Assembly (NCBI GenBank): GCA_029964075.1
Contig: CM057135.1
Location: 23,400,863-23,464,862 of the forward strand
DNA: 64,000 nucleotides
Direction: 5' to 3'
From: Patiria pectinifera
Lineage: Eukaryota > Echinodermata > Asteroidea > Valvatida > Asterinidae
Shown: piece by piece, positions 1-12,105 of the stretch
Layout of the letters: each line of letters opens with the position of its first letter
How positions within the stretch are numbered: position 1 is the first letter of the stretch
The notes under the pieces: model-generated
The model's database searches: none
The model's input: the letters and a program-made list of their open reading frames with translations, nothing else
Told to the model about the DNA's origin: nothing
Made by a program: the position numbers and the translations under genes

Positions 1-529
1 AAAAACCTTACAAAACGCCTTTCGTTGTTGTGCATGATTGTTTTGCTTATAATTTACAAAGATTAAGCAGACAAATACAAAATAGGTTATGATACACTGC
101 ATTACGTTATCGGAATTTTTATAATGATGTGCAAACGGTCCTGTTGTCGTTTTGAGAACTTGATAATAATTACTTTGATTATTGCAGTGTTTTGTGTGTT
201 TATGGTAAGATTATCCATCTTTATCCATACTTCAATTCAGCATCTACGAAATTGTTTTTAAGATTTTGGAAAATGAGTTTTTGCATTTTATTATCTGTTT
301 TTTGTCTGTTTATGTTGTTGCATTTTATTGGCCTATTCAGATTTCATCGATACCATATGGCTTCCAAATAATATAGGTATTATTTATCAGTGAATCGAAA
401 ATGGTTACTCAATACAATGCTCATTTGAATTGGCTCATGATGGTTTAATATGTAATTTGCATTGGTTATGGGTTAAAAAAATAAAATACTGAATTCAGCG
501 TTGCGTGCATTTGTCATATTTTTTTAAGG
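1..529. other. AT-rich non-coding stretch
   Basis: No open frame, repeat end or RNA gene that I can support. The sequence is AT-rich with scattered T runs. Confidence 0.6.
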
Positions 530-845
530 CTTTCAAGGGGTCGGGGTGGATGTAAGGATGAAGGTGGCGGTGGGAGTGAAACTGGGGTGACGTGGGTTAG
601 GGTTTGGGTTGGCTAGGGGTTTTGGGATTTGGATTTTTGAGAAGGGGTTGGAAAGGCGCTGGGGTTCTTGGTCTGGATTGGGCTGGGAATGTTGTAGTGG
701 AGGTAAGGTTGGGGGTTTGAGGCGGTTGGGGAAGAAAGTGGGTGTTTGGCTTAGAATTCGACCTGATTTGGGTTGTATTCGGGTGGGATTCTTTAGGGGT
801 TTTGGGTAGGGGTTATATTAGGGGTTTGGAATGGGTGGCGGATTG
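530..845 (+). repeat. G-rich, strand-asymmetric tract
   Basis: About 315 bases in which the plus strand is full of GGG and GGGG runs separated by T-rich spacers (for example GGGTTAGGGTTTGGGTT near 594) and almost lacks C. A short frame at 609-809 reads Gly/Arg/Trp-rich protein and is explained by this composition. The run spacing would allow G-quadruplexes. It is not a clean telomere repeat. Confidence 0.6.
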
Positions 846-863
846 TTTAGCTTGGAATTAAAT

Positions 864-883
864 TCGTCACCGACACCACGAAC
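864..883 (+). repeat. Orphan MITE end
   Basis: This carries TCGTCACCGACACCACGAA, the same terminal sequence as the split MITE around 48731/59183-59671. No inverted partner was found nearby, so it is probably a truncated end. Confidence 0.5.
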
Positions 884-994
884 TGACACCCTCTGCATCA
901 CATGTGTACTTTTTTTGCACATATTAGCAGTTTGTATCATAAAGTTGGATCATTAATGGTCCCTTCAGTGAGATTTCTAAGCTTCTGTTTGCAG

Positions 995-1252
995 TGTGAA
1001 GTGGTTTTTCGCGCAGAATTCAGTGACCTTAAGATGAAACGGAGCAACATCTCCCAACTGTTGAATCAAACAATGCGTGCTCTGGATGTGTACAAGGAGA
1101 TGCCAGTATGTAGCGAGAGAATCAAAGCCAGAATTTTCGCTATATTTGTCAATGTCCGCGTACAGTATGCACTTAAGTTTAAAAACAGACAACTGCATGC
1201 TGTCACTCTTAAAAGGAAATGTAAGAAAGTTCATAAAGTGGGACATAAGTGA
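995..1252 (+). other. Exon-like open stretch, unrecognised
   Basis: A good acceptor (CTGTTTGCAG, ending at 994) is followed by about 85 open codons to TAA at 1252. The translation is rich in Lys, Arg and Leu and has no domain that I recognise. There is no convincing donor and no neighbouring exon. It could be a last exon or chance. Confidence 0.2.
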
Positions 1253-3180
1253 ATTGAACTTATGGCCGATCACAACAGCACAATGATTTTGCCTACATAG
1301 CATTGCAAAATGCCATACATAATTCACAGTTTGCTTATGTTCAATAGTCAGTACAAACAAACAAATATATGCGCTCTTAAATTTTGCTATGCACTTTTCA
1401 ACACAGAACTTTAGTATACACTAGTGTCTTAGTGCAAAGTTTCATGGGCATTTGATTATCTGAAAACAGCTGTTTTGGCAAGCTAATAATTTATCATTTT
1501 CATGGAAAAAGAAACAGAGCTAGAGCATCTAATCCCTTATTCTTCAACTTTAGATATTACTTTATTTGTTGTCTTTTGCAAACTCAACATATATATATAT
1601 TGTAACTCATGTTTGGCTCAATAGCAGAACAGCTACTACTTTTAATCCCTTTTTCCAGCCACCCATAATTTTCTATACTGTGTCCTCCATTACCTTTAAC
1701 TCTGCTCCATTGATTGGAGCATGCATGTAAATGTGTGTTTTTGTTATTATGATCATTGAGTGGAAACGAGCTGAACTGATCTGCCTTACAGTGGAAGAGT
1801 GCAGTATCTCATAATCTGAAAAAAGTCTGAAACTGAGATGTACCACCTATTGGCTTCAACACTTGTACACCATATGTGACAGTGAGAACCACATCCCCTA
1901 TGCTTTTCTACAAAACTTCAGGATATGCTATATGCAGTATCTGCAAACAATGGAGTAAAAACAGGCAAAAACCAGTTTCACAATCCGGGGGTAGTGGATT
2001 AACTTCCGTGCCATTTTAATTTGTCTAGAATCAAAATTTATCCAGCACTTTGTGGGATGGAATAAACAGGAAGTAGTGTGTAGTGAAAAAACTTTATTGA
2101 CATGTTTCTCGTCACACTTTTGCAGATACTGTTGCCTTCCATTGTTTGTGTCTTCCAGGTATAATTGCTTTCCCTTAAAATATTTATCTTTCTCCTCGAA
2201 ATCTATTTTGTTCCTTTGAAACAAATTTTGTTGGACAGAAATGTGAGGAAACAAAATGCTCATTTGAGACAACGTTTTGAAGGAATTGAATAATTATTTG
2301 AACGAAATTATTGTTTCGGGCAAACGGAAAAAAACTGCTATTTTGTTTGAAGGAAATATATTTCATTCAAACGAAGCAACATTTTGAGGGAACAAAGTCT
2401 TTTTTTTTTTTTTCCGAACAAAATAATATTGGGGTTTTTTTTGTGCCAATGTAACTGCTCGAAATGTAACTTTTTTTCATAATTTCTGGTGTAAGCATTG
2501 ATTTTACATTTTTGCACAGTTTCATTTGAAGGTTTTGATGTCAACATTTTCGTTTCATGGCACGATATTAAAAACGTTTATTGAAAGATACTAAACACAT
2601 AAACTTGTTTCATTTTGAAATTTTTGTATTTTGTTATTGTTGGAGGAATAATATAATTGTCTGTCACTCTGTGGGGGAGGGGGGATTGTTTGGGCAAATT
2701 TAAGTGAACTTCCATAAGTCAAGTGTTAACAATGGCGACAGGGCATCCAATGGAAGGTATAAAATACACCACAAGGCTCTGGATCCCTCCTGGTTGTACG
2801 TCCGTGAACTAAAACCCACAGTATAAACCTGACTACCACAATGTAGTATTAAATAATCATTTGACACCCTACGGTTACCCCAGTACTGTGTAAAACCATG
2901 GTAAAACAATAAATTTTATCGGGAGTCAAAAACTGTTCAAGTGTGGCATTGCACTTTTTGATAATAGGCAATCATAGACCCCCCCCCCCCATTTTCCGGT
3001 CTAGGACTCAGTGCGGCTGTCGATAGGGAATATGATGACACATCCCAGAAAATGCCACTATTCAAGCATACATATAAACAGGCATGTCATTTTACAAAGC
3101 CAAAATCACCCTTGCCCCAGTTATACGTCAAATAACGATGAAAAACCAGACATTTTTAATGCTGATATTGTTTCGCCCTC

Positions 3181-3440
3181 ACCGCAGTGAGTGGGGATAA
3201 CCCCTCCCCAACCCGTCCGATGTGTATTGTTTACGCGCAGTGTGCCAGCTGGCGCGCCAAATTTTGCTTACTAAAATGGCGGCCGCGGAGCTCCAGCGCG
3301 TACTTCACCCAGCTGCGCGTGTTTTCGCCAGAGTAGGCTATCTTGCGCGCTACGCGCGCTCTAGGATCTTTGCTGGCCATGGACGTGTAGCGTATAAAAT
3401 ACAGCACATATGCACACATTGCATGATTTGATGAAACAAG
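3181..3440. promoter_or_regulatory. CpG-rich promoter-like segment
   Basis: A local island of CG dinucleotides in AT-rich surroundings. It contains an AAAATGGCGGCC start-like context at 3274-3285 opening a short frame to 3431. This resembles a CpG promoter with a first coding exon, but no donor or downstream exon was identified. Confidence 0.25.
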
Positions 3441-3649
3441 CCTGACCCACCCTCTCACTAGAAAGCTTTATATTTCTCCATCGCAATGGACATAATTATC
3501 AAACTAAGACATATACCAAAGGTCTCTTGAAAAGTTCCCCTTTTGCATCATATGTGGTTGAGCGCAGGTTGGCAGTGCGAAACACACAAAAAGTTAATAA
3601 ACTTACGTCCAAAATTTGCGGCCGCCCGCCAATTCGGAGTGAGCATTCC

Positions 3650-3870
3650 ACAGAGAGAGAGAGAGAGAGAGGGGGAGGAGGGGGGGGAGGAGTCAGTCAG
3701 AAAAGAAAAGAGAGGAAAGAGAAAGATAAAGGGAAAAGGACAGAGAGGGAAGAAAAAAGAAAAAGAAAGAAAACAAAAAGAAAAGGGGAGAGAGAGGCTT
3801 TCGAAGCGAGGAAAAAAGAAAGAAAAAGAAAACTTCGAACTTCGAAGGCTTGAACTCGAACTCGAGTAAA
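3650..3870 (+). repeat. GA-rich low-complexity tract
   Basis: Purine-rich sequence beginning with a (GA)n run at 3653-3670. It creates spurious Lys/Arg/Glu-rich frames on the plus strand and Phe/Leu-rich frames on the minus strand. Confidence 0.85.
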
Positions 3871-5241
3871 AATGAAAACAAGAAACATAGTACCAAGAAG
3901 AGCACCGACATGCCGGAGAGAACTCCTTCCAATTTTGAAATATAAAATATCAGGTTTGTTCCAAAATTTCACAAACAAAATGTTGCCATTCGAGAAAACT
4001 GCCAAAAGTCTTGATTGGCCTGAGAAATATTGGCCTTTGCTCCTTACAGCCATGTAAAATGCATATGCAGGGCGGCGGAACCGGGGGTGGGGAAGACTAT
4101 GGGGCAACTGGCCCCGATTTTCCAAGGCCACAAAAGAGCATTATGATCGCGCTTAAAAAGTTCTTCACGTTTTTTGCCCTTACCAGCGGGAGCAGTCACA
4201 GACGCCAAAATCCTAGTCGTCAAAAAAATCTGCTTCATAAGAAGTCCGGTATGACCGATGTCAGCCGATGAACTTCCTCGCTACAAAGATTCTGTGTATC
4301 AAGGTGAAGTGTCAATCAATCAATCAATCAATCTTCAATGTTAAACCCGTGTTACAGTGTCGTGATCATTCGGTGAGGCCAGCGGTCCAGTTGTATCTAG
4401 CGATGTCATTGTCTCCAGAAAGTTCGATAAATGCAAAAGTCTTGAATCATTGGTGGTATAAAATATATACATGTCCCGTATCACAGAATTCAATGCAATG
4501 TGAGTGACTTGTTCACTGGCCCTGCGGCCGTTGAATTTGTGACAAGCTCAGGCGCGGATCCAGAGGGGACCCCCCCCCCCCAGCTCTGTCAAACAAAATT
4601 ATCATACAAATTCCTAAAAATAAATCGAACCCCCCACCCATACTGGTACAATGTCCGCCTGTTCAAAATACGGTACACAATTCTTTAGTCTAGTGTTAAT
4701 AATCGTATTTGAACAGCGCCCCTATTGAAATATATAGCTTATACATGAAAGGTGTCAGATTGTTGCCAGATAACGACGTGGCGGTAAACATGTCAGCATC
4801 CCTTATTGTCTCTGGTGAACCTATCGATGAGCTACCCTGGCGTTTGGCTGACGGAAACTTTCTTCCAAAATTTGGATGGAGATAAAGGAGTGTCTCAAGA
4901 CGCTTAGTTTAGGCAATCCTTGCTGATATTATAAGCAGCAATACCACCCAATTTTGAGGACGCTCGCCCAGACAGTATGTTCTGAGGAAGAGTCCATGGG
5001 GGTTCCAGAGTGCTCCTACGTCAAGTCTGGCATGTTGATGGGGAAATGGAGATTGTAGACCTACCCATAGACAAGCTGATTAAGAAAGTAGTACTGCCCA
5101 TCAAATTGTTTCCACCCGTGTTACCGCAATGGGATCTTCAGAATTGCTCATGAGATTCCAGTGGCAGGTCATCTTGGAATCTGGAAGACACAGGAAAGAA
5201 TTATTGCACATTTCTACTAGCCAATAGCTACACCAACATGA

Positions 5242-5405
5242 AGTAAGTTTTTCAAGACGTGTCATACCTGTCAGTTGGTGGAAAACCACAGCCACCAATC
5301 AATAGGCTCATCAAACGCGGGTATGGGTTTCATCGGCGAAGTATTGATTGGTGGCTGTGGTTTTCCCACCAACTGACAGGTATGACACGTCTTGAAAAAC
5401 TTACT
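5242..5405. repeat. Long near-perfect inverted repeat (hairpin)
   Basis: The left arm (5242-5304) and right arm (5342-5405) are reverse complements over 63-64 bases with a single one-base gap (GGTGG versus GGTGGG). The loop is about 37 bases. The shared core includes GTGTCATACCTGTCAGTTGG. Arms this alike suggest a foldback element or a recent inverted duplication. Confidence 0.9.
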
Positions 5406-7078
5406 AAATGTATCAGACAAAACATAAACTCTTAATTTTACCAACATCAAAATGAAAAAAAAACCAGAAAATCATTTTGTAAATGAGCAAAGATAAAAAA
5501 AGGGCACTCGAAATATTGCGTTGCTTTAATAAACATAATAGATTTATTTACAGATGGTAGCCATGTCACCTGACAGATGATTTTCAATGGGCCATCAATT
5601 AATACTGCTAACCTCAATAGGAACATTACATTTGAAATGAATGGATGACTACAAAAACAAGTCTCTGGCCATCTGTTGTGAGTACTGAACAAACTAACTT
5701 TTAGGTAATAAACAATTTATATACAATGAAAACTTACTCGTTAGCTAATAAATAATCTGATGAAATGGCAGTTCCATATCCATATCATCCATTAATCAAG
5801 ATGTCAAGAATATCATTGCTCATGAAAAAAATACATTTGGTTGTCACCATCCGAATATTTATGTGAAGGTCTAGCCTATGCAACTATCAGCAGGTGAGTA
5901 TTGCTTCCCATAAATTTATGAACCAGAATAAGTAATCCAATATATCTTCCTCATATGCATGAACGCAAACAGAGGGCTATTCAATCTTTCAATTTCTGAG
6001 GAGCACCAATAAGACGATAACGAAATACTAAGCGAAACTTGTTAAATGTTAGCTATGGTCCACGCACGAGGCCAAGTTATGCATGCGTGGCCAGCTATCT
6101 CGTCACTGTACGCACAGTCGGCAGTGCAATCTTCAGCAGCTCCAGCAAAGTGACTTCCAATGTAGTATAGGAAACTGTTTCCATCTGGTCGGCCATCTCT
6201 GGACTAACAAGTTGCTCCTCTTACAGGCCTTTTACCACCTCTCTGACGGATAAGATCTTTTTGGACATGATCGTCGATTTTCCTGCCGGAGTTGTCTGTT
6301 TTCCTGTTCAAGCTTGGATTATATAGCCTTCCTGCTACTTCTGAGGGTAGATCCATTTGGGTGGTAGACTGTATGCATGCTCTATCGCTGATGTTTTTTT
6401 TTTTGCCGGTTCAGCCATGCACTAATCTTCGACGGGGGCTTGGGTCGGTTCTTTCCTTGCCGTCGGCAGCTTTTCTCTCTTGTGCTGAAGTCCATACACA
6501 AAACTGTAGTCTTTCTACGAAATAAAACAAATAAAGCACATGATAGGCCTTTAAATACATGACAGTAAGTATCGATAGCCTATCCTGGCCCAAGGCTCAT
6601 TGTAATACTTACAGGCTTCAAATGAGTCGGGTAGTCTTCAAAGATTGACGGTACGGCATCGACACGCAGACGTGTTTTCCCCCCATTCCACCTTGAAGCA
6701 CACTGCAGGGAAATAGTCGCTGCAAAGACGATCGTGCTTGTTGGATTCCATTTGTTGCCATTTGGAATATTTCTCATTGATGTGTTCAAACTAGGAGAAT
6801 GGTGCATTTTCTTTAATCACCCACATCCCACAACAAAAAGTGACTCCCAATCCTCGTTTCCCCGCGGAGTCGGACATAATTGTTATTTGATGTTCAGGAT
6901 GAGGAGTACCAGGATCCTTTTGATCACACATGGGGGATTTTTCTCCACACCCATTCCTATGATTTATGCCCATTTGGCATTGCGTAACGAAGCCTATATT
7001 GAGTTAATTTTTATAAAAGCTGTCTTGTTCGAAATGTACTCTCAAGAGATAAATTCTGTGTATTAAGTTATTCACACA
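5406..7078. other. Non-coding stretch
   Basis: No gene supported. Short open frames occur on both strands (for example 6292-6525 and 6734-7066) but none has a recognisable domain or convincing splice sites. Confidence 0.5.
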
Positions 7079-7734
7079 TCGTCACCGTTTTCACGAAGAG
7101 CCACATATGTCAAAAATTACCAATTTTTTTTCGATTTTGATTTTTTTCAATATTTTGCTTTAAAACAATGTACTTAACCATTTTGACATGTTTCTGTAAG
7201 CAAAACATCATTAATTTCTAAGTTACATCAATGTTGCAAGGGGCCAAAATCTTGATATTAAATGAATTTTGCGTTTTCACGAAGAGCCACATACATTTTG
7301 GCCCTTTGAAAGCGTACAAAACCCATTGCACGGAAATGCGTAAAAGTAGGTCAAATGAAATTTGCGTTTTCACGAAGAGCCACATATCTTTGTTACATTT
7401 TCAGATGCGCGCGCGTACTCACGCGCGCCTATGGAAATACATATTGAACAGAAAGGGCCAATATGTCGGAAACCTGAATTTGCGTTTTCACGAAGAGCCA
7501 CATATCTTTACTCATTAATTTTCACTAATTAACTGCTGAACTAAGTCTTATTACTGGGTTCATGTAAAAGTTCAGCTCACACAGAATAGTGTGATGGTTT
7601 TTCTTGCTTCACAAAGTTGTTGGAAAGTGGTATTTTTTGCAGTTTTAAAATATGAGAAACTTCTTTTGCGATTATCTCGAAAACACTTTTTCTTCAAAAT
7701 CGACATATGTGGCTCTTCGTGAAAACGGTAACGA
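7079..7734. mobile_element. MITE-like element with repeated internal motif
   Basis: Terminal inverted repeats of 33 bases lie at 7079-7111 and 7702-7734 and differ at one position. They start TCGTCACCG on the left and TCGTTACCG when the right end is read inward. A CA dinucleotide precedes the left end and follows the right end (7077-7078, 7735-7736). Part of the end sequence, TTTTCACGAAGAGCCACATA, recurs three times inside in the same orientation, near 7273, 7367 and 7484. There is no coding capacity. The ends share TCGTCACCG and CACGAAG with the split MITE at 59183-59671, so both are probably one family. Confidence 0.8.
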
Positions 7735-8311
7735 CATGATGTTAACTTCTTGAGAGACTGTCCTCCGGTCCCTTTCTCTGTCTTAGTTGAACTTTGCTGC
7801 CGCACAGATTGCCACCATTTTCAAGCAGTGATGGAGTACAAGTGATCGTCATGCTGAAGAAATGCGCGTTTAAATTTTTGACGCTATTCACGTGACCAAT
7901 GGCAGCGTCCTGTCAAATCGCGCGTATCATACGCGCTGTCACAATTGCCGGGACTCTCACAATAAGACAAATGAACTATATCCTTTATATTTACAAATTA
8001 CTCTTACAAATTTATTTGACAAATTTACACAACATCAAAATCGTACGTTCAGAAATGTCAAGGAAAAATCTTCGTTATGAAATCGTATTAATAGTCAGCT
8101 TATAGGTACATATAAAACCACCTCAAAATATCAATCAGTTTATACAATGGGATTATAGCAAGTAAGAAAATTCACTGTTTAAAATATCTAGCGATCTACT
8201 TTCCGTTTTCACAGCAAATACAACTGACCGATTCAAACTTCCAATTCAATATCTACGATCAAATATCTACGGTCAGTATCAGCATCCAGTTTCTATATGT
8301 ACGTGCCTAGC

Positions 8312-8427
8312 AATAAATCCACATTATTAACAATTCAATCAATAAATCTGCACTATGAACAACCCGGATAATAAATCCACACTATTAACAATTCAATCCA
8401 TAAATCTGCACTATGAACAACCCGTTC
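8312..8427 (+). repeat. Two-copy 58-bp tandem repeat
   Basis: Two adjacent copies (8312-8369 and 8370-8427) begin AATAAATCCACA and run through CACTATGAACAACCCG, with few differences. Confidence 0.85.
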
Positions 8428-9015
8428 TGTGTTCACCTAAACATCACTGGCTGCTTAAAACTTTCCAATTCAAAACCTACAAGTCAATATCCAATTCAAC
8501 GATTCAATCAAAATCACCTAGAATGACAATTCCTGGGGTTTCCTCACAAATATTAAACTAAACCAATTCAACAACCTCCATTCCTTTTAAGTCAAAGAAC
8601 ACTGCTACATGTAGCTGGACACCACAGGTTACATCAATACATCCATACACAATATTCACAAATTATACATGTACATCCAAACAACAGCACCTGTGCAGCA
8701 ATACACCAAGAGTATATGCACAAAATAATGCTCTCAATATCCAGGCAAATAGTTGCATCAAATTATTAATTTATATGTGAAATGGTACACTCAAAATGTG
8801 CGTAAATATATCAGGTGATAAAAGTGCGAAAAGTAATATTCAGAAATTATACAATTCTAAATAAATATGCTGTTGAAGTTTTGCTGATAGGGCTTGTCAC
8901 ATCTGCGGTAGGTATCCCGCTCTCATCGTCTAGGTCAGAGACGGGCCAATCTGGTCAGAGGGACATGGCGTTGTAAGTCGGCGGTCATGGGGCCAACCCT
9001 CAGAATTCACCACTT

Positions 9016-9091
9016 AGTAGGGCCAGGTAGTACATCACAAGTACATCAACTTCAGTAGGGCCACATAGTACATCACAAGTACATCAACTTC
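9016..9091 (+). repeat. Two-copy 38-bp tandem repeat
   Basis: Two adjacent copies starting AGTAGGGCCA and ending ACATCAACTTC, differing at a couple of bases. Confidence 0.85.
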
Positions 9092-10971
9092 AGGTACATC
9101 CATATAAGGACCATGATTGTCCAATTGTCACGTTGACCTATGCTTGTCCGAGCCATAGGGGCCTACCCAAGAACCTCACAGAACTGCAACTTCTGTTCTG
9201 ATGGCCGAGGGACGGCACAAGTTGCCAAAAATGGCTACGCCAGCATGCACTCCAAAACACAGTGCTAACCGAACAACAGCATGTATAGCAATACCCACAC
9301 ACACTCACTTTGCTCCATCTTATATCAGCCAACACCCACATTTACCGCATACTGGAAAGCACTCAAGCACGCCAACTAAATTCCAGCATCAAGCCCCGGC
9401 TGAACAACAAAAGTCTACTTGCCAGTGTAGAGGATTAAGTTAGGATTACAACAGATTAACTGTACCATTTGCAACGACAATCATGGTCCTGTTTGTTGTG
9501 GAAACTTAAAATAGTTAGAAAGTTATGTTTAATCAGAATCAGCTGTGACACGCGCGTCCGATCTAGTTATATATTTATAGTTTTTTAAGTTATATATCTA
9601 TGTTCGCAGCCCGAAAAATAATGTTGTGCACTGCATACGCAACTCATACGCATCTCATACGCAATGGATGCGCTGAATTCGTTACTTGTACGCTAGATGT
9701 GCGTCGCACATAAGTCAAAGTGGTCAGAACATTTCGACGTTAATTGAGCGTACGGCTGCGTATTGAAAAATTTTGATAAGGAACTCATAAGGAATAAGGA
9801 TACGTAAAGGTGTGACAGGGGCTTAAGCGCTGCTGCGGCACGTAAGCCGCTTGCATTACCCTGCGTAGTCTGTTGCTGTTTTGATTTTGTTGATTTTTGT
9901 ACTTCAGTACGCAGTGCGCGACATGCATGTACATGTACTATATTATGTAGGCGTTACATGGTTCAATATTAGCCTGTAGAAGTTTTCTTTGCTTGTGAAC
10001 TTCACAGGGCTTCACCCGGTACATTGCTAGTAGTACTAGTAGAACTAGGCCTCAACCAATGTATGGCTGGGGTGTGAGGGCTTAATCACAGAAACAAGGC
10101 TTTACTTCTTATCTGCATTGTGTGAGTCAAACTATAATAAAGCAAGGAAAAAACAAACGCATCACATGTCAGCTTTGTATACCTAATTATCCACATTATT
10201 TTAATGAGAGCTATATATTGATTTTAAATAACTTGGAATAAGTTTTGAACTTTTCTTAATTCATGACATAGGAGGTAAGATTACTCAAACTTTGTTATTC
10301 TTCACTTTTTTCTAGGGGTTTGTTTTTATTATATTTCATTTGTGCTTCCACATCAATAAATGAAGTCTGATCTGGGAATAAATCTCTCGGAAAATTGAAG
10401 TCTGTTCCCAAGAAAAAGCTATTCTTTACCCCCGGTGGCGAGCAACCCTAACCACAATCCCGGACTAGGACCTGGCGGCTCCCAACACAAACATAAGCTG
10501 TGCTGAATACATGTAATAAATGGGGGAAATCATATCGTGTTTCTCCCCACCCCCACTATTTTCGTCCCCGAATAATAGTTTTAGCCTATAGTTATTTGAT
10601 TCTAAGCTCAGAATGCATGAAGCTGATTAAATGACTCCAACCTCGAAAATGATTTTTAAATGATGATCTTGTGCCTCAGATCGTATCACAGACCGTCTTC
10701 AATCCATCTCTTATTAATACAAACTCAGCCGGACCTACAGGAAGCCAAAATGTTTGCTACATCAGAATGTTTAGTGGAGTGCCAATCCCATTCATTGTGG
10801 TTTTTAAATGCACAATTCTTAAATTCCATATAGGTCATAACCGAAATATGTATGAACAGTGTTTGTATTAACAAGGACATTTATAAATGGGACACAAAGG
10901 TGCATTTTTAAGGATTGCAGTACCAAAAAAAAGTATTTGCACGGGCCCCTAAACTATGATGCTGAAATTAC

Positions 10972-11233
10972 TCAGTGGCACACCCAAGAGGGGGTTTGAG
11001 CCCCCCCCCCCCCCCCCAGAGGTTGTCAATTTTGTTTTTAGAAGAAAAAAAATTGTCCAAAGATTTGACCTTGGTGATATGTATGTGGCCTATTTTGGAG
11101 TAGTATTGCAGGGGTGTAAATGGCGTAATAGGGGAGTAAGTGGAACCACCAACGCTAAAATAGTCCGCCCCATCAAAAAAACATCGGAGAAAAAAATTGT
11201 CAGCCCCCAACCAAATCCTGGGTGCGTCACTGA
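10972..11233. mobile_element. Short MITE-like element with poly-C interior
   Basis: Imperfect inverted ends: TCAGTGGCACACCCAAGA at the left and, read inward from the right, TCAGTGACGCACCCAGGA. The interior has a 17-base C run near 11001-11017. Non-coding; the target duplication is unclear. Confidence 0.55.
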
Positions 11234-11983
11234 AATCACTCACTGGTACATTTGAAAGGCAATTTTCAGGAGACAGACCGCAGCAGACACACTCTTGATC
11301 TATTGGCATCTGTTGACATTTGCTGCAGACACACCATTCTAAGCCGTTGGTGCTGCTTGTGATGGTTGTGGATGCTGCTGTGCATGCAATATGTCTATTA
11401 TCAGACCTGGGCTTCTCTCTGCTGATTGGAGGAGCAGGCACCTTACTTCGGCTTCTTCCAGTTTGGCTATATCATCCTGTGTAAATGCAATGTAACAGTA
11501 CAATGACCTAGTTTCAGTAGTTGACCAGAAGAGGGGGGTGGCAAGTGATAATCATCTTATTTTTTAACATATCTTCCATTCAGTTCTGTTTAGAATTTTA
11601 TACAAAAACAGACTGTCCCTACTAAGACTATTAGTTCTTGTTACATCATGTACATATATGTACGTTGCAGAAGAAATGTAAAAAGCCACTTCATCATGTA
11701 CCACCACTTTACTCTAAGAAATTTCAAAATCTCCAGAACCTCCATGGGCAACTTTTATACTGTCCAGCCTAATGCAATCTGTCATTACCCGGGCTTACAA
11801 CTGGCTCTCCTTTTCCTTATGCGGTTTCCAAGTAGACTTGCCACATATGCTATATTTTGTTTGACATTAAAAAAAATAATTCATCCTGTAGTAATGTGAA
11901 CCTACATGGTCCTGAGTATTTTTTTTTTTTTTATTATCATCAGTTTCAGTCTCCTTTGTTCTTTAACGTTTATGACCATAACC

Positions 11984-12105
11984 ACGTACGAATTAGTATT
12001 TCGAACGTACGAATTACTAAACCGTACGTACGAATTACTAAATCGTACGTACGAATTACTAAATCGTACGTACGAAATAATTAGTAATTCGTACTTACGA
12101 ATTAG
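11984..12105. repeat. 21-bp palindromic minisatellite
   Basis: About four to five copies of a unit reading CGTACGTACGAATTACTAAAT, the last in inverted orientation. CGTACG is self-complementary, so frames on both strands read repeats (RTYELLN on plus, SYVRFSN on minus). These frames are not genes. Confidence 0.9.

Larger units (their letters stand above)
1253..5241. other. Non-coding stretch with low-complexity tracts
   Basis: No gene supported. Contents include poly-A/T and G/C runs, a CpG-rich segment at 3181-3440, a purine tract at 3650-3870, a short TCAA repeat at 4314-4334, and a GGATCC-plus-poly-C motif at 4551-4582. A stretch at 4760-5230 looks faintly coding but every frame is interrupted. 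Confidence 0.5.
7735..10971. other. Non-coding stretch with short tandem repeats
   Basis: No gene supported. It includes two two-copy tandem repeats, listed separately. A 15-bp inverted pair (AGGACCATGATTGTC at 9106-9120 and its complement at 9475-9489) lies about 355 bases apart. TACATGTA runs occur near 9930. Confidence 0.5.

Noticed and set aside
594..612. Telomere repeat
   Set aside because: Only one or two TTAGGG-like units are present among irregular G runs.
3527..3869. Overlapping Lys/Arg/Glu-rich frames
   Set aside because: Produced by the GA-rich low-complexity tract in several frames at once.
6190..6310. Two exon-like blocks on the minus strand
   Set aside because: The implied intron would be only about 26 bases, and the frame across it stops.
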